Assembly: GCA_029204225.1 (NCBI GenBank)
Contig: MU832046.1
Span: forward strand, 26,128-90,127
Reading direction: 5' to 3'
Source of the DNA: Diphasiastrum complanatum
Lineage: Eukaryota; Streptophyta; Lycopodiopsida; Lycopodiales; Lycopodiaceae
Length of the DNA: 64,000 nt
A program made the position numbers and the translations under genes. Under the pieces are notes generated by a model that was not told where the DNA came from, made no database searches, and saw nothing but the letters and a program-made list of their open reading frames with translations. Positions 43,892 through 54,609 of this stretch are shown in pieces. How positions within the stretch are numbered: position 1 is the stretch's first letter; each line of letters starts with the position of its first letter.

Positions 43892-46600
43892 TGTGGTATC
43901 AGAGCCGACTGGCCGGACAGCTATGCGAATCTCACGGAAATGGCCACGGTTTGGGGTTCATCAAGACAACTGTTGTGCAAGGTGCTGCCCACAGTGTAAG
44001 CACGGGTGTGTCCATGGTCGGGGTGGTTGGCAGGACGGGGGCTTGATGAGTCAAAGTGCTGCCCTTGAGGTGTAAGCACGGTCAGTTTCCGCGGTTCGGG
44101 CCTGGCGCCGTCTGCACGTAGGACAGATGAGGCAATGTGCTGCCATTAGGATGGTGTAAGCACGGTCTGTGCCTTGTGGGGTGCGGGGTGACATATTCAC
44201 GATGACCACCGTTCGTTTAGCTATAAGGGCTATCGACCAAATTTGGTGGGGGCGTTACTGAGGCAATGTGCTGCCTAACGGTGAAAGCACGGGTGCGTCC
44301 ACGATTTGGGTGGTATGCTGCCGATCGTTTAGCTATAAGGGCTATCGACTAATTTGGTGGGGCGTTACTGAGGTAATGTGCTGCCTAACGGTGAAAGCAT
44401 GGGTGCGTCCACGGGGGTGGTATATTCAAGGATAGCTGCCATTCGTTTAGCTATAAGGGCTATCGACCAAATTTTGTGGGGGCGTTACTGAGGCAATGTG
44501 CTGCCTAACGGTGAAAGCACGGGTGCATCCACGATTGGGGGGTACGCTGCCGATCGTTTAGACTAGATTTGGTGGGGGCGTTACTGAGGCAATGTGCTGC
44601 CTGACGGTGAAAGCACGGGTGCGTCCACGGGGGTGGTATATTCAAGGATAGCTGCCGATCGTTTAGCTATAAGGGCTATCGACCAAAAAGTGGTGGGGCG
44701 TGACTGAGGCAATGTGCTGCTTAATGGTGAAAGCACGGATGGTTGGAGGGGTGTCCTATGTGGGCTGATTCTGTGATCGATTTGTATGGGCGCGGCCAGG
44801 CAAAGGTCCGTTGGCAGGACCATCTCAAAGGGGGACCTTGTCTTTGTTACTTGTTAGTAAACCTGCCTGAGTGTCTTACTTGTATGTATTCGTGGTGAGT
44901 CTTAGTACTCGTGCTTTGCCTGGTTTGCATGATTGCTTGTGATACAAGGAGCTGATGGCTCGAGAAGGAACCTTTTCTTTTGAAGGTTGATACCATCAAA
45001 CAAAGAGGACTACAGAATCTGTGGGGCGGATTTGCAGTTCAAGTACTCACACGTGAACGACAACGAAACGACTCAATGTTTGCAAAGGATGGATGGCTAG
45101 CCTATTTCTTGGGTTAGTTCCATTTGCGACAACGCCCACCAGACGCAAGCAGGAAGTCAAAAGTTGGAAAGGGCAATTTCAGGGGAGATCTTCTATGGAG
45201 CAGTTGGTCTTCATTTTGGGACGGCCACCTTCGGAACTGAAACTCACTGAGCATGGGTGATATCCAGTATCAGTTGGGTTTTTCCTCAAAGGGGAAAAGA
45301 CTAGGATCCTCTTCAGAGATTGGCAACAAGTTGGATCGAGCCATAATCCTAGCAGATGGGAAGCAAAGTGTTGGAAAGGCTTTTTGTCCGAAGAACTCTA
45401 CTCTAAAGTCCGATCAGCTGATTTATTAAGTGGAGGGGAACTATCACACACACCTCTCTCTTGGGGCAAATTTTGAATTAAAGTTGATCAAAATGGGGGC
45501 AAATTCAAGGTGACCTAGCCATACTCACACGAGGAGACTGGCGAACTTTGGACCTAATAAGTTGACAAGTTTTTGTTGTGGAAAGGAAAGTTTGTTATAG
45601 GCTTTCTCTGGACCAGCAATGATGAGGAAACATATGAGTACGCTGGCTTGTGTTACGTGTAAGGCAGCTGATCAATGAAGGAACTGAGAAAGTTGAGTCT
45701 TGCATGAGAGACTTGGTATTTCGAACGGACGCTAAGGGACAGTTCGCGTTGAGATCGGACTAGTGCAAACTCTGGGTGCATGTGTCTGATTCAAAGAGAG
45801 CTACTTGAAGCCAAGCTCGATGTACACTTCTTGTTTTGACTATGAGGCAACTGACCAGTGATGGAATTGTGAAAGTCAAGTTTTGCACAACGGACATGGT
45901 GCTTCAAACGAACGCGAAGAGATAGTTCGGATGCGGATCAAACTGGTGCGACCCTTTGGCTTTCCACGAGGTCAATGGTTACATTTGGGCTGATTCAAAG
46001 AGCTACTTCAAGCTAAGTGAGAGGTGCATTGCGGAGTACTCAATCTTTGCCTACCTTAAAGAGCCAAGATGGAAAAGTATCAAGATCAGGCTGGGACAAG
46101 GAGAGAAATCAAGGTGCAGAAGCAACAAGGCACGAAGTGGACCATAAAGTGTGCAATCAAACGATAAATCCTTCGGCTCAGGGAGCCTTGATACTTGTGC
46201 GGAACTGAACAAATCTGGAGCTCAGGGAGCTCAACACAAAGTGCATCAAGGACAAATCAGGAGCTCAAAGGAGTTCCAAAGTCGAAAGTCAGAAGCGACA
46301 GGGGCGAACATTTCAAAGAAAGGCCTCTGTCACCAGTTAATAAGGTTCTCGAGTTTTACGAAAGCGATATCAAATCTACGCTTTTCCCAGACAAAGATAT
46401 ATTTTCAAGTTATGTAATTTTTCAGTACAAAGAGCTGAGCCTCCGACTTGTGGTGTGCCAGCTTCAATGTTAATAAAAAGTGGCCAGTAAATTGAGTACT
46501 GTGCCAAGTAGCTTAAATGTATAGCTATTTTAATTGGGAGACACCTTTAATTTAATCTGACATCTGATGAGGACATCAGATTTTATAAAGGTGGGGTGGA
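43892..46600 (+). other. L internal region 2 with expanded hairpin array
   Basis: Starts with primer site TGGTATCAGAGCC (43894-43906). Eight GTGCT...AGCAC hairpin motifs lie between 43982 and 44736. Five units of 105-119 bp, marked by CGTTTAGCTATAAGGGC, start at 44214, 44325, 44444, 44555 and 44660. Only one such unit occurs in region 1. The decayed coding part and 63-codon frame (45956-46147) match region 1. A purine-rich GGTGGGGTGGA precedes LTR 4. Confidence 0.8.
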
Positions 46601-47845
46601 TGTTGTAAAGCTACCTTTACAAGCTTTACTTCCGGCGCCATCGGCGCCAGCTATGTCCCCGGCGCCAGCAGCGCCGCTGCTGCTCCCGGAGCCAACGGCG
46701 CCGGCGCCGCTCCCGGCGCCACTGTGACCAGAATCCAGCCGACGCCAAGTTCCTATGGCTGAAAATCTTTGATCGGTTCTAGCAAAGTCCAGAGAGCTCA
46801 GATCGATGTGCAATCACCTCACACGATCTAGGCATGATTAAAGGAAGCCTGGGGATCAGTAAAATCTAGAGAGAGAAAATGACTTTCTAGAAAGAGAAAA
46901 TCTTAGAGAGAGAAAAACGTGCTTTACCAGCTTGGGTAGAGTGCTTGGTATGAGGGGGGGTGCCGAATCACACCAATACTATAGGGGAGTGCGGGTTGCG
47001 ACTCAGGGCGAGCTCCAACCAAGTCTCAGCCTCCCTTGCTGGAATGTTGTCATGGCTCTCGCCTTGGCATGCTAGCGCCCCGGAGACTAGGGTCGGTCAC
47101 ACACTTGAAATGTAACCTTCTCAGATTTATCAATAAAGTGGGATTTTTCTCAAACTGACTCTGATTACCTTCTGGGTTTCAGTGTTCGGTAAAAGCGCCA
47201 GTTGTAAGGCCGCTTTCAAAATTTTTAACTTGGCACATTGTTGAGGGTCGTATCCCGGGACGCCAGCGGTATGCCGTCAGGACCATTCGGTCCGTGGCGC
47301 CAGCGGTATGCTGTCGGGACCATTTGGTCCAAGAACTGGTTGTTTCCATATCTGTCGCGGCTTGTGGTTCTGAGTGTTCCTTGCAAGAACGTGAATGGGT
47401 TAAGCTCTTGGGGAACGGGCTCTAACCTGTCGGCTGAGTTGGATGGCTTGCTTGGGTGGATGTTACCTGTTTATGGCTGTCCAGTCTGGCGTGGCGCCAG
47501 GTTGGCTTCCAGCGCTCGTGACGAAGCTATCAGTTGGTTAAGTCTGATGTAAGTCAGACCGCTTGCTTGGAATGGATGTTACTCGTTTGTAACGAAGCTT
47601 CGAGTTGGTTAAGTTTGATGTATGTCGGGCGGCTTGCTTGGAGGGAAGTCACCCACGTCGGGACCCCCGATCTGGCATGGCGCCAGGTTGGATCTCAATG
47701 TTGGTTTTTGGAACTTCAAGTTGGTTAAGTCTGATCGTTGTTGGCGAGTTGGCTGCTTGTATGTCAAGTGGGTTTGGATGGCAAGAGTTGAAGGCTGGGA
47801 AGCTAAGTCGTGGTTCCCGGCTCCCTTTGGGATGCCTGCGCTACA
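46601..47845 (+). repeat. L LTR 4 (full length)
   Basis: 1245 bp, the same length as LTR 3 and very similar. It ends GCGCTACA and is followed directly, without primer site, by the inner part of another LTR. Confidence 0.88.
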
Positions 47846-48977
47846 CTGGCGCCACTGTGACCAAAATCCAGCCGGCGCCAAGTTCCTATGGCTGAAAATC
47901 TTTGATCGGTTCTAGCGGAGTCCAGAGAGCTCAGATCGATGTGCAATCACCTCACACGATCTAGGCATGATTAAAGGAAGCCTGGGGATCAATAAAATCT
48001 AGAGAGAGAAAATGACTTTCTAGAAAGAGAAAATCCTAGAGAGAGAAAAACGTGCTTTACCAGCTTGGGTAGAGTGCTTGGTATGAGGGGGGGTGCCGAA
48101 TCACACCAATACTATAGGGGAGTGCGGGTTGCGACTCAGGGCGAGCTCCAACCAAGTCTCAGCCTCCCTTGCTGGAATGTTTTCATGGCTCTCGCCTTGG
48201 CATGCTAGCGCCCCGGAGACTAGGGTCGGTCACACACTTGAGATGTAACCTTCTCAGATTTATCAGTAAAGTGGGATTTTCCTCAAACTGACTCTGATTA
48301 CCTTCTGGGTTTCAATGTTCGGTAAAAGCGCCAGTTGTAAGGCTGCTTCAAAATTTTTAACTTGGCACATCACTGAGGGTCGTATCCCAGGACGCCAGCG
48401 GTATGCCGTCGAGACCATTTGGTCAGTGGTGCCAACGGTATGCTGTCGGGACCATTTGGTCCGGGAACTGGTTGTCTCCATATATGTCGCGGCTTGTGGT
48501 TCTGAGTGTTCTTTGCATGAACGTGAATGGGTTAAGCTCTTGGGGAACGGGCTCTAACCTGTCGGCTGAGTTGGATGGCTTGCTTGGGTGGAAGTTACCT
48601 GTTTATGGCTGTCCAGTCTGGCGTGGCGCTAGGTTGGCTTCTAGCGCTCGTGACATAGCTTTCAGTTTGTTAAGTCTGATGTAAGTCAGACCACTTGCTT
48701 GGAATGGATGTTACTCGTTTGTAACGAAGCTTCGAGTTGGTTAAGTTTGATGTATGTCGGGCGGCTTGCTTGGAGGGAAGTCACTCACATCGGGACCCCC
48801 GATCTGGCATGGCGCCAGGTTGGATCTCAATGTTGGTTTTCGGAACTTCAAGTTGATTAAGTCTGATCGTTGTTGGCGAGGTGGCTGCTTATATGTCAAG
48901 TGAGTTTGGATGGCAAGAGTTGAAGGCTGGGAAGCTAAGTCGTGGTTTCCGGCTCCCTTTGGGATGCCTGCGCTACA
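47846..48977 (+). repeat. L LTR 5 (5'-truncated)
   Basis: Starts mid-LTR at CTGGCGCCACTGTGACC and runs to GCGCTACA, then a primer site TGGTATCAGAGCC at 48980. The GGCGCC-rich start is missing. Confidence 0.85.
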
Positions 48978-49484
48978 TGTGGTATCAGAGCCGACTGGCC
49001 GGTCAGTTATGCGGATCTCACAGAAATGGCCACGATTTGGGGTTCATCAAGACAACTGTTGTGCAAGGTGCTGCCCACAGTGTAAGCACGGGCGCGTCCA
49101 CGGTCGGGGTGGTCGGTAGAATGGGGGACTTGATGAGTCAAGGTGCTGCCCTTGAGGTGTAAGCACGGTCAGTTCTCGCGGTTCGGGCTTGTCGGTGTCT
49201 GCACGTAGAACAGATGAGGCAGTGTGCTGCCATTAGGTTCGTGTAAGCACGGTCTATGCCTTGTGGGGTGCGGGGCGACATATTTGAACTGTACGGGTTA
49301 ACCATTGATAAAGAGATGCTGCTCGAATTCGGGTGTAAAGCACGGGTGGTTAGCTGCCGGTGTGGGATAGCTGCCGATCGCTTAGCTAGAAGGGCTATCA
49401 ACCAAAAAGTGGTGGGGCGTGACTGAGGCAATGTGTTGCTTAATGGTGAAAGCACAGATAGTTGGAGGAGTGTCCTATGTGGGC
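48978..49484 (+). other. L internal region 3 (short fragment)
   Basis: Contains the primer site and four hairpin motifs (GTGCT/AGCAC near 49067, 49142, 49223 and a GTGTT variant near 49433). It then breaks off after GTGTCCTATGTGGGCGG and jumps back into LTR sequence. Confidence 0.75.
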
Positions 49485-50166
49485 GGAAGTTACCTGTTTA
49501 TGGCTGTCCAGTCTGGCGTGGCGCCAGGTTGGCTTCCAGCGCTCGTGACGAAGCTTTCAGTTTGTTAAGTCTGATGTAAGTCAGACCACTTGCTTGGAAT
49601 GGATGTTACTCGTTTGTAACGAAGCTTCGAGTTGGCTAAGTTTGATGTATGTCGGGCGGGGTTGTCTCCATATCTGTCAGGGCTTGTGGTTCTGAGTGTT
49701 CCTTGCATGAACGTGAATGGGTTAAGCTCTTGGGGAACGGGCTCTAACCTGTCGGCTGAGTTGGATGGCTTGCTTGGGTGGAAGTTACCTGTTTATGGCT
49801 GTCCAGTCTGGCGTGGAGCCAGGTTGGCTTCCAACGCTCGTGACGAAGCTTTTAGTTGGTTAAGTCTGATGTAAGTCAGACCGCTTGCTTGGAATGGATG
49901 TTACTCGTTGGTAACGAAGCTTCGAGTTGGTTAAGTTTGATGTATGTCGGGCGCTTGCTTGGAGAGAAGTCACCCACATCGGGACCCCCGATCTGGCATG
50001 GCGCCAGGTTGGATCTCAATGTTGGTTTTCAGAACTTCAAGTTGGTTAAGTCTGATCATTGTTGGTGAGTTGGCTGCTTGTATGTCAAGTGGGTTTGGAT
50101 GGCAAGAGTTGAAGGCTGGGAAGCTAAGTCGTGGTTCCCGGCTCCCTTTGGGATGCCTGCGCTAGA
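49485..50166 (+). repeat. L LTR 6 (rearranged terminal piece)
   Basis: LTR middle sequence (49485-49660) is followed by an earlier LTR part from TTGTCTCCATATCTGTC, which then runs to GCGCTAGA at 50166. The last bases read CTAGA where other copies have CTACA. The 5-bp target duplicate GCAGC follows. An internal duplication of about 175 bp is therefore present. Confidence 0.8.
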
Positions 50167-50948
50167 GCAGCTTCAACCGAGTTGGCAAAGGCAAAAGAGA
50201 CCATCAATGCCTATGAAAAAGCTGCTGTTCAAGTGTTGGAAGCCAGACCACAAATCTCCGTCCCGATCATGCCGCAATTCTCCCCTTCGGGCCAAGAAAC
50301 TGTACAAATGGATACAGGGGTTGATTCGCAGTCGACATGGACAATCACGGTTTTTGAGAAAACTCTGGAATCAATTAGGAGTTACATCGCCAGCCCTCGC
50401 CAGTTGCGGGTAGATCCTTATTACGTGCCAATGCCGCGAAGACAAAAATGGAAAGATTTGGGATTGGCTATGGACAAAATCACCATCCATACGCCCAATT
50501 GGGCAATCATCCATCAGCCTTATAGATGGAACATTTCAATGGACTTCCACCGGGCCTTACAAGCATATCAGAGAGAGTATGTCCACCCTCCGGATCCAAC
50601 GATGCGACAAATGGCAATGTTTGCAAAAGATCTAACTTTGTTGGCGTCAGTGGCAGCCAAAGGGACGATTGCCTTCCTACCCTGGCATTCGATCCAAATA
50701 AGCTAATGGCCTTAGAGCAAATCAAAGATCAGCTGTCGATTGCTCGACTGTATTTCCGTGCGGCTATGATGGGAGGCTCTTGGGAATCCCGCTTCACCTC
50801 ATGGACAACTTCCAAGTGGATTGTCGAAGCCCACCGTTGTTTCCTGCCGCATAATTTGGATTTCAATATTGCACGCCTTGAATTTATGGAGAAGGTATAG
50901 TATCATTTTATTAAGATTCGACGCGAAGCCAATAAAAGTCCCCAATAA
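50167..50948 (+). pseudogene. K element copy A: ORF second part
   Basis: The frame cut at 38544 resumes as AASTELAKAKETINAYEKAA and continues through RSYIASPRQLRVDPYYVPMP, ITIHTPNWAIIHQPYRWNIS and QAYQREYVHPPDP. A one-base loss near 50665 shifts the frame; the last part, GSWESRFTSWTTSKWI to IKIRREANKSPQ, ends at TAA 50946-50948. Compared with copy B it lacks about 80 residues after GVDS. Function unknown. Confidence 0.7.
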
Positions 50949-50998
50949 CTGCATATTGCAGGTGTCGTGGGACCGCCACCAGTTTTGGTGGGGGATAC

Positions 50999-51791
50999 TG
51001 TTGGAGGCTTTGCGGATCCCAAGGCAACCTAACCCTAGTTAATAAGTGAGAGGGATTTGGCACCCTGCGTGTGTAAGTCCAACCCAATGATCACATAGTT
51101 ATTTGATTAATTAGAATGTTAATAAAAAGGACTTTAGGCCTTTTTGCGGGACTTTTAATGTCACAGGGCCTAAATGTCAAGTTAGTGAATAAAGTTGGGT
51201 TTCCTTCCAATTTTGATGGTTCCCACACTTTTTTAAATTTGAATAAAAAGATAGGGAAGACTAGACCAATAGAATTCAGAGGCTAGGGTCCTCCTCTCTA
51301 CCATAAAAAGGGACCAACTCGAGTTGCTCTTGATGTTCATTTCCTCATTTCAATAAAGCAGATTGGTTCTCTTTAGAAATGGATTGATGAATGTCCTTGC
51401 TCTTCCTTTCTTCTCTTCCATTTCTTATGCTTTCTTTGGATTTTGCTAATTGTTGGATTTGATCATTATTGGGATTGCTATTTCTTATGCTTTTTGTGAG
51501 AAAGAAAGGGAGAGAGAGAAGAGTAAGTTTCTATCATTGTTGTGGATTTAGGGTTAATGGAGATAGTGTTAATGGATGTAGTGTTAATGGAAGTAGGGTT
51601 AATGGATGTAGCGTTAATGCTTAGTGTTAATGGATGTTAGTGTTAGATCCTCCATTCATGTTGAAATCTGAACTATACTATTGCTCTCATGGGAACAAAC
51701 CTCCGCGTGACAACTAACTCCGTCTCTTTGATGCTAGATTGACTAGATCTTGGATTCAGGTTAGGCAAGGAGAGAAACCCACTACACTCTA
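50999..51791 (+). repeat. K LTR, copy A
   Basis: It starts TGTTGGAGGCTTTGCGG after a GGTGGGGGATAC purine tract, 50 bp past the ORF stop. TATA-like CATAAAAAGG is near 51302 and AATAAAGC near 51352. A TTAATGG(A/T)-type minisatellite occupies about 51547-51640. Identity with copy B stops at 51791, taken as the approximate end. No matching 5' LTR was found upstream of 36813. Confidence 0.75.
51547..51640. repeat. GTTAATGGATGTAG minisatellite in K LTR
   Basis: About seven imperfect units of 12-14 bp. The copy B LTR has fewer units (57428-57505). Confidence 0.8.
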
Positions 51792-51966
51792 TATTGTAGA
51801 TGTCTAATATCAGTGTGTACTACATCTAACACACCTGCAAGAGATCCACTTGGCTCCCATTCATTTATATTGTATGGATATAAATTTGCAAGAGAAAAAT
51901 GATCCGATTGGCAAGTTTAGTAATAGATGAGAAGGAATGACAAAAAAATCAAAGTATTATAATATA

Positions 51967-52300
51967 TCAATACTCATAGTTGTTTTTTTTGCGATCCTGA
52001 CGGTTCAATCCTTGCACATATATCTCTGAATACATATATACATGTTGAACTAAAATTTTGGAAATAGATTTTCCTCCTGATGATGCTCTGAAATCCAAAA
52101 TTCTGCCCTTCCAATAAGATCGAAATGATAGTTGTGTCCTTTTACTTTTTCGAAATGTTCCTTTTGATGATGTATGCATCAGAGTTTTCTGAATATTTTT
52201 TTTGCACCCATAATCCATTGTCATCTTTCTCATTGAAGAAAATTACAGAGTCGATTGAGGAGCACGAAGTCAATCAAATTTCCTACGAAATCTGTGAAAC
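51967..52300 (-). pseudogene. Relic paralogous to the ORF at 54610-55101
   Basis: The reverse strand reads LMHTSSKGTFRKSKRTQLSF, SYWKGRILDFRASSGGKSIS and LVQHVYMYSEIYVQGLNRQD. It aligns with LMHLSTKDSFQKRKRSNN, SSWKGRIMNF and LVQHAYLHNELYIHDLNPND at 54784-55101. An upstream piece in another frame (SIDSVIFFNEKDDNGLWVQ) matches TIDAINICNEKNAEDQWIP. A frameshift separates the pieces, so this is a decayed second copy of an unknown gene. Confidence 0.65.
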
Positions 52301-52314
52301 ACCAATATATTGAT

Positions 52315-52610
52315 TGCAACAGATTATGCAATGAAGATAGTAGAAGCAAAATCAACAAGGAAGAGTGACATTAAGATAGTAGTAGAATATCTATTTTGTT
52401 ATATTATATTTCAATAGGAATGTCCACTTGAACTTGTAAGTGACAGAGGTACACGCTTCTTGAATGAAACTATTTCAAAACTGTTGGTTTATTTTTCTAT
52501 TAAGCATCAAAAAACGGCATCGTACAATCCCAAAGTTGAAGGATTGACAAAATGAAATATTATCCAAGAATTGACGAAAATGACTTGAATATATGCTCTT
52601 GAGTAATATT
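52315..52610 (+). pseudogene. Gypsy integrase core relic
   Basis: ATDYAMKIVEAKSTRKSD, then after a stop ECPLELVSDRGTRFLNETIS and KHQKTASYNPKVEGLTK, match the Tat/Athila-type gypsy integrase core. Both active-site aspartates (TDY, SDRG) are present and the glutamate falls in the VEGLTK segment. It has no neighbours from the same element. Confidence 0.8.
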
Positions 52611-53480
52611 TCGGTTATGCTTAAAAGTCTTTAGAAATTACACAAGCCTAGATCCATTTACAAACAAAAGAATAAGATCCGGGACTAGTTATCAATAGAC
52701 ATAACTCACCTCGGATTGAATCTAATAATTCTAGCAGATAATGGACTTGTGCATGCCATCATATCCTTACCAATATGACATCCACAAAAAACCATCATAT
52801 ATTTAACATGATCATGCACATTGATTCTTAGAATTCTTGATAGCTAAACTTCCACCACTAATGGAATTAATTAATTCTCATCAATTCCTTACTAGGTATA
52901 GCAATCAGAATTAACCACATGTGTAGATCAACCCACAAAGTTTGGGATCTTTTCAAGCAACCAGAAATTTTACAATAACAATTCTCCCTCGAGAACTCAA
53001 CATTCCAACCATAATTTGAACAACCAAGTGCTTCCATATCGATGTAGAACTTGTTCTCATTCCATCCAACAACATCTTAGCCTTGCTCTGATACTAGTGT
53101 AACAAGCACCCAATAGATGACTAAGATTAAGATAAAAATAAAAACATAAAAGAGATTGGTGGAGGTCAAACCATCTAACCTACTAGAGATGAAGATGAAA
53201 GATTGGCATCTCACCCTTGAGCCATGACTTGTTAAAGCATAATGAAATAGAGAAGATAGGTAATGAAAATCTAGAATACGATAATCCTAGAGGGTGAGTT
53301 CCATTTATATATATATTGTTCTGGTCATTTGTAACTCTCATGCAATCCATATCGACTTGAATGACAACTCCCATGCAAACATCATGCACACAACCATTAC
53401 AAGCCATGCACTGCTCCACATGTCTCTCAATGGAGTTTGAGTTCTCATGTATTAATTAAATACCCATGGTCCTATAAGCT
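52611..53480 (-). mobile_element. Probable reverse-strand LTR remnant with primer site
   Basis: The reverse strand at 53082-53096 reads TAGTATCAGAGCAAGG-like sequence preceded by TGTTACAC, as at an LTR end followed by a tRNA-iMet site with one mismatch. A TATATATATA run (53306-53318) lies in the presumed LTR. No partner LTR was found. The rest of the segment holds nothing I recognise. Confidence 0.45.
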
Positions 53481-53914
53481 CCCAGTTGTGGGAGCCCACC
53501 ATCATTGGCTGTTCACATGCACATTATGTAAAAAAGATTCAAAAAGAATTTTGTGAAAACTGCGAAGACCAAAAAAAAAGAATTCAAAAGAACAAGAATT
53601 TTTTACAATTAAAAAAAAAAACAAAAAAGAGGTTGAAAAAAAAATCAAAGAAAAAAAAAACTGAAAGAACAATGTATCTACGAGCAAAAATTCTGGCAAA
53701 ATGACGTTAATTATGTGAACTTGAGCCTCTTGTGCACATTCGTGTGAAACTTTAGATATGTCTTTAAGGATATGTTTCATGAGTAATTACAATGAGATTA
53801 ATTTAATTACAAATATTTTAATAGAATAAAAAAAAAGAGAAGTGTGAAATGTTGAGATATATAAACACAAAAAAATCTCTATTAGCAACAATTGAATATA
53901 TTTTTTAATACAAT
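53481..53914. other. A-rich spacer
   Basis: Long poly-A and AAAAAG runs between 53560 and 53670 create lysine-rich open frames that I do not consider genes. Confidence 0.5.
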
Positions 53915-54394
53915 TCAATCAATCTCATCAGCAGACAATTCCTCATTTACATCATCATTGATATCTCGCCATTCATCTGAGTCAAGTTCTAAACATAGTT
54001 CAAGCCTACGTATACTTCCCGATATAGGTGCTTGGAGTTCATCTTCTTGATCATTTGCATCACTTTCACACTCATCTAGTAGTCTAATTATTTCATGGAT
54101 TTCAAACAGATGGTCTAATCTTGTTATAAGATTAGAAGTATCATCATCAATATTTTCATTGATTTGACTTTTGGCTCTTACGTCATTGTCAGTGACATCC
54201 CAATCGTCATTCTCATTTGGCTCCACGAGATAATCAATTGTTTTTTCCCCTTCATTATGTAGATTCTCTTCTACATAATTTTCCATATCGCGATCGCTTT
54301 CATCTTCTTCGTCATGATTGTATATCGTCACATCTTCAAGCTCAATATTTTGAAAAATATTTTTCTTGTCATTGTTTGCATGACAAATATCCAC
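53915..54394 (-). CDS. Acidic open frame, possible downstream exon
   Basis: 160 codons are open on the reverse strand to a TAA at 53915. The apparent start is GTG, so it is more likely an exon than a whole gene. A possible acceptor TGTACACAG lies just upstream near 54420. The peptide is strongly acidic (HDEEDESDRDMENYVEENL, DDWDVTDNDVRA, LDECESDANDQEDEL), giving it a disordered character. It lies 215 bp downstream of the ORF at 54610-55101 and could be part of the same gene. No family recognised. Confidence 0.4.
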   Translation of the reverse strand: MDICHANNDKKNIFQNIELEDVTIYNHDEEDESDRDMENYVEENLHNEGEKTIDYLVEPNENDDWDVTDNDVRAKSQINENIDDDTSNLITRLDHLFEIHEIIRLLDECESDANDQEDELQAPISGSIRRLELCLELDSDEWRDINDDVNEELSADEID

Positions 54395-54609
54395 CTCGTA
54401 TTTGATGGATCAGGATAAAGGGCTATCTGTGTACATACAAAAAATACAAGTGAGTTGGAAAATGAATCTAGTGTGCTCAACAATTGATTTATAATCAAAA
54501 GTACCAGCAATTTAATCCATCTTCTATAATACAGCAACAAAATGAGCATTTGTTTTTTGATGTGATATCTAAATGTCATTGATGAGTAACATACTCCGCA
54601 CTCAACTTA

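Larger units (their letters stand above)
38545..50166 (+). mobile_element. Composite array of L-type non-coding LTR elements inside K
   Basis: An 11.6-kb insertion splits the K ORF and is flanked by GCAGC (38540-38544 and 50167-50171), a clean 5-bp target duplication. Inside are six full or partial LTRs and three internal regions in the same orientation: LTR-internal-LTR pieces-LTR-internal-LTR-LTR-internal-LTR pieces. Shared internal regions suggest growth by unequal recombination between LTRs, not independent insertions. The internal regions have no intact ORF, so L is a large non-coding derivative type. The sequence is richer in GC than the surrounding DNA. Confidence 0.85.

Noticed and set aside
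53486-53704. Lysine-rich open frame
   Set aside because: Generated by poly-A runs; no start context or domain.
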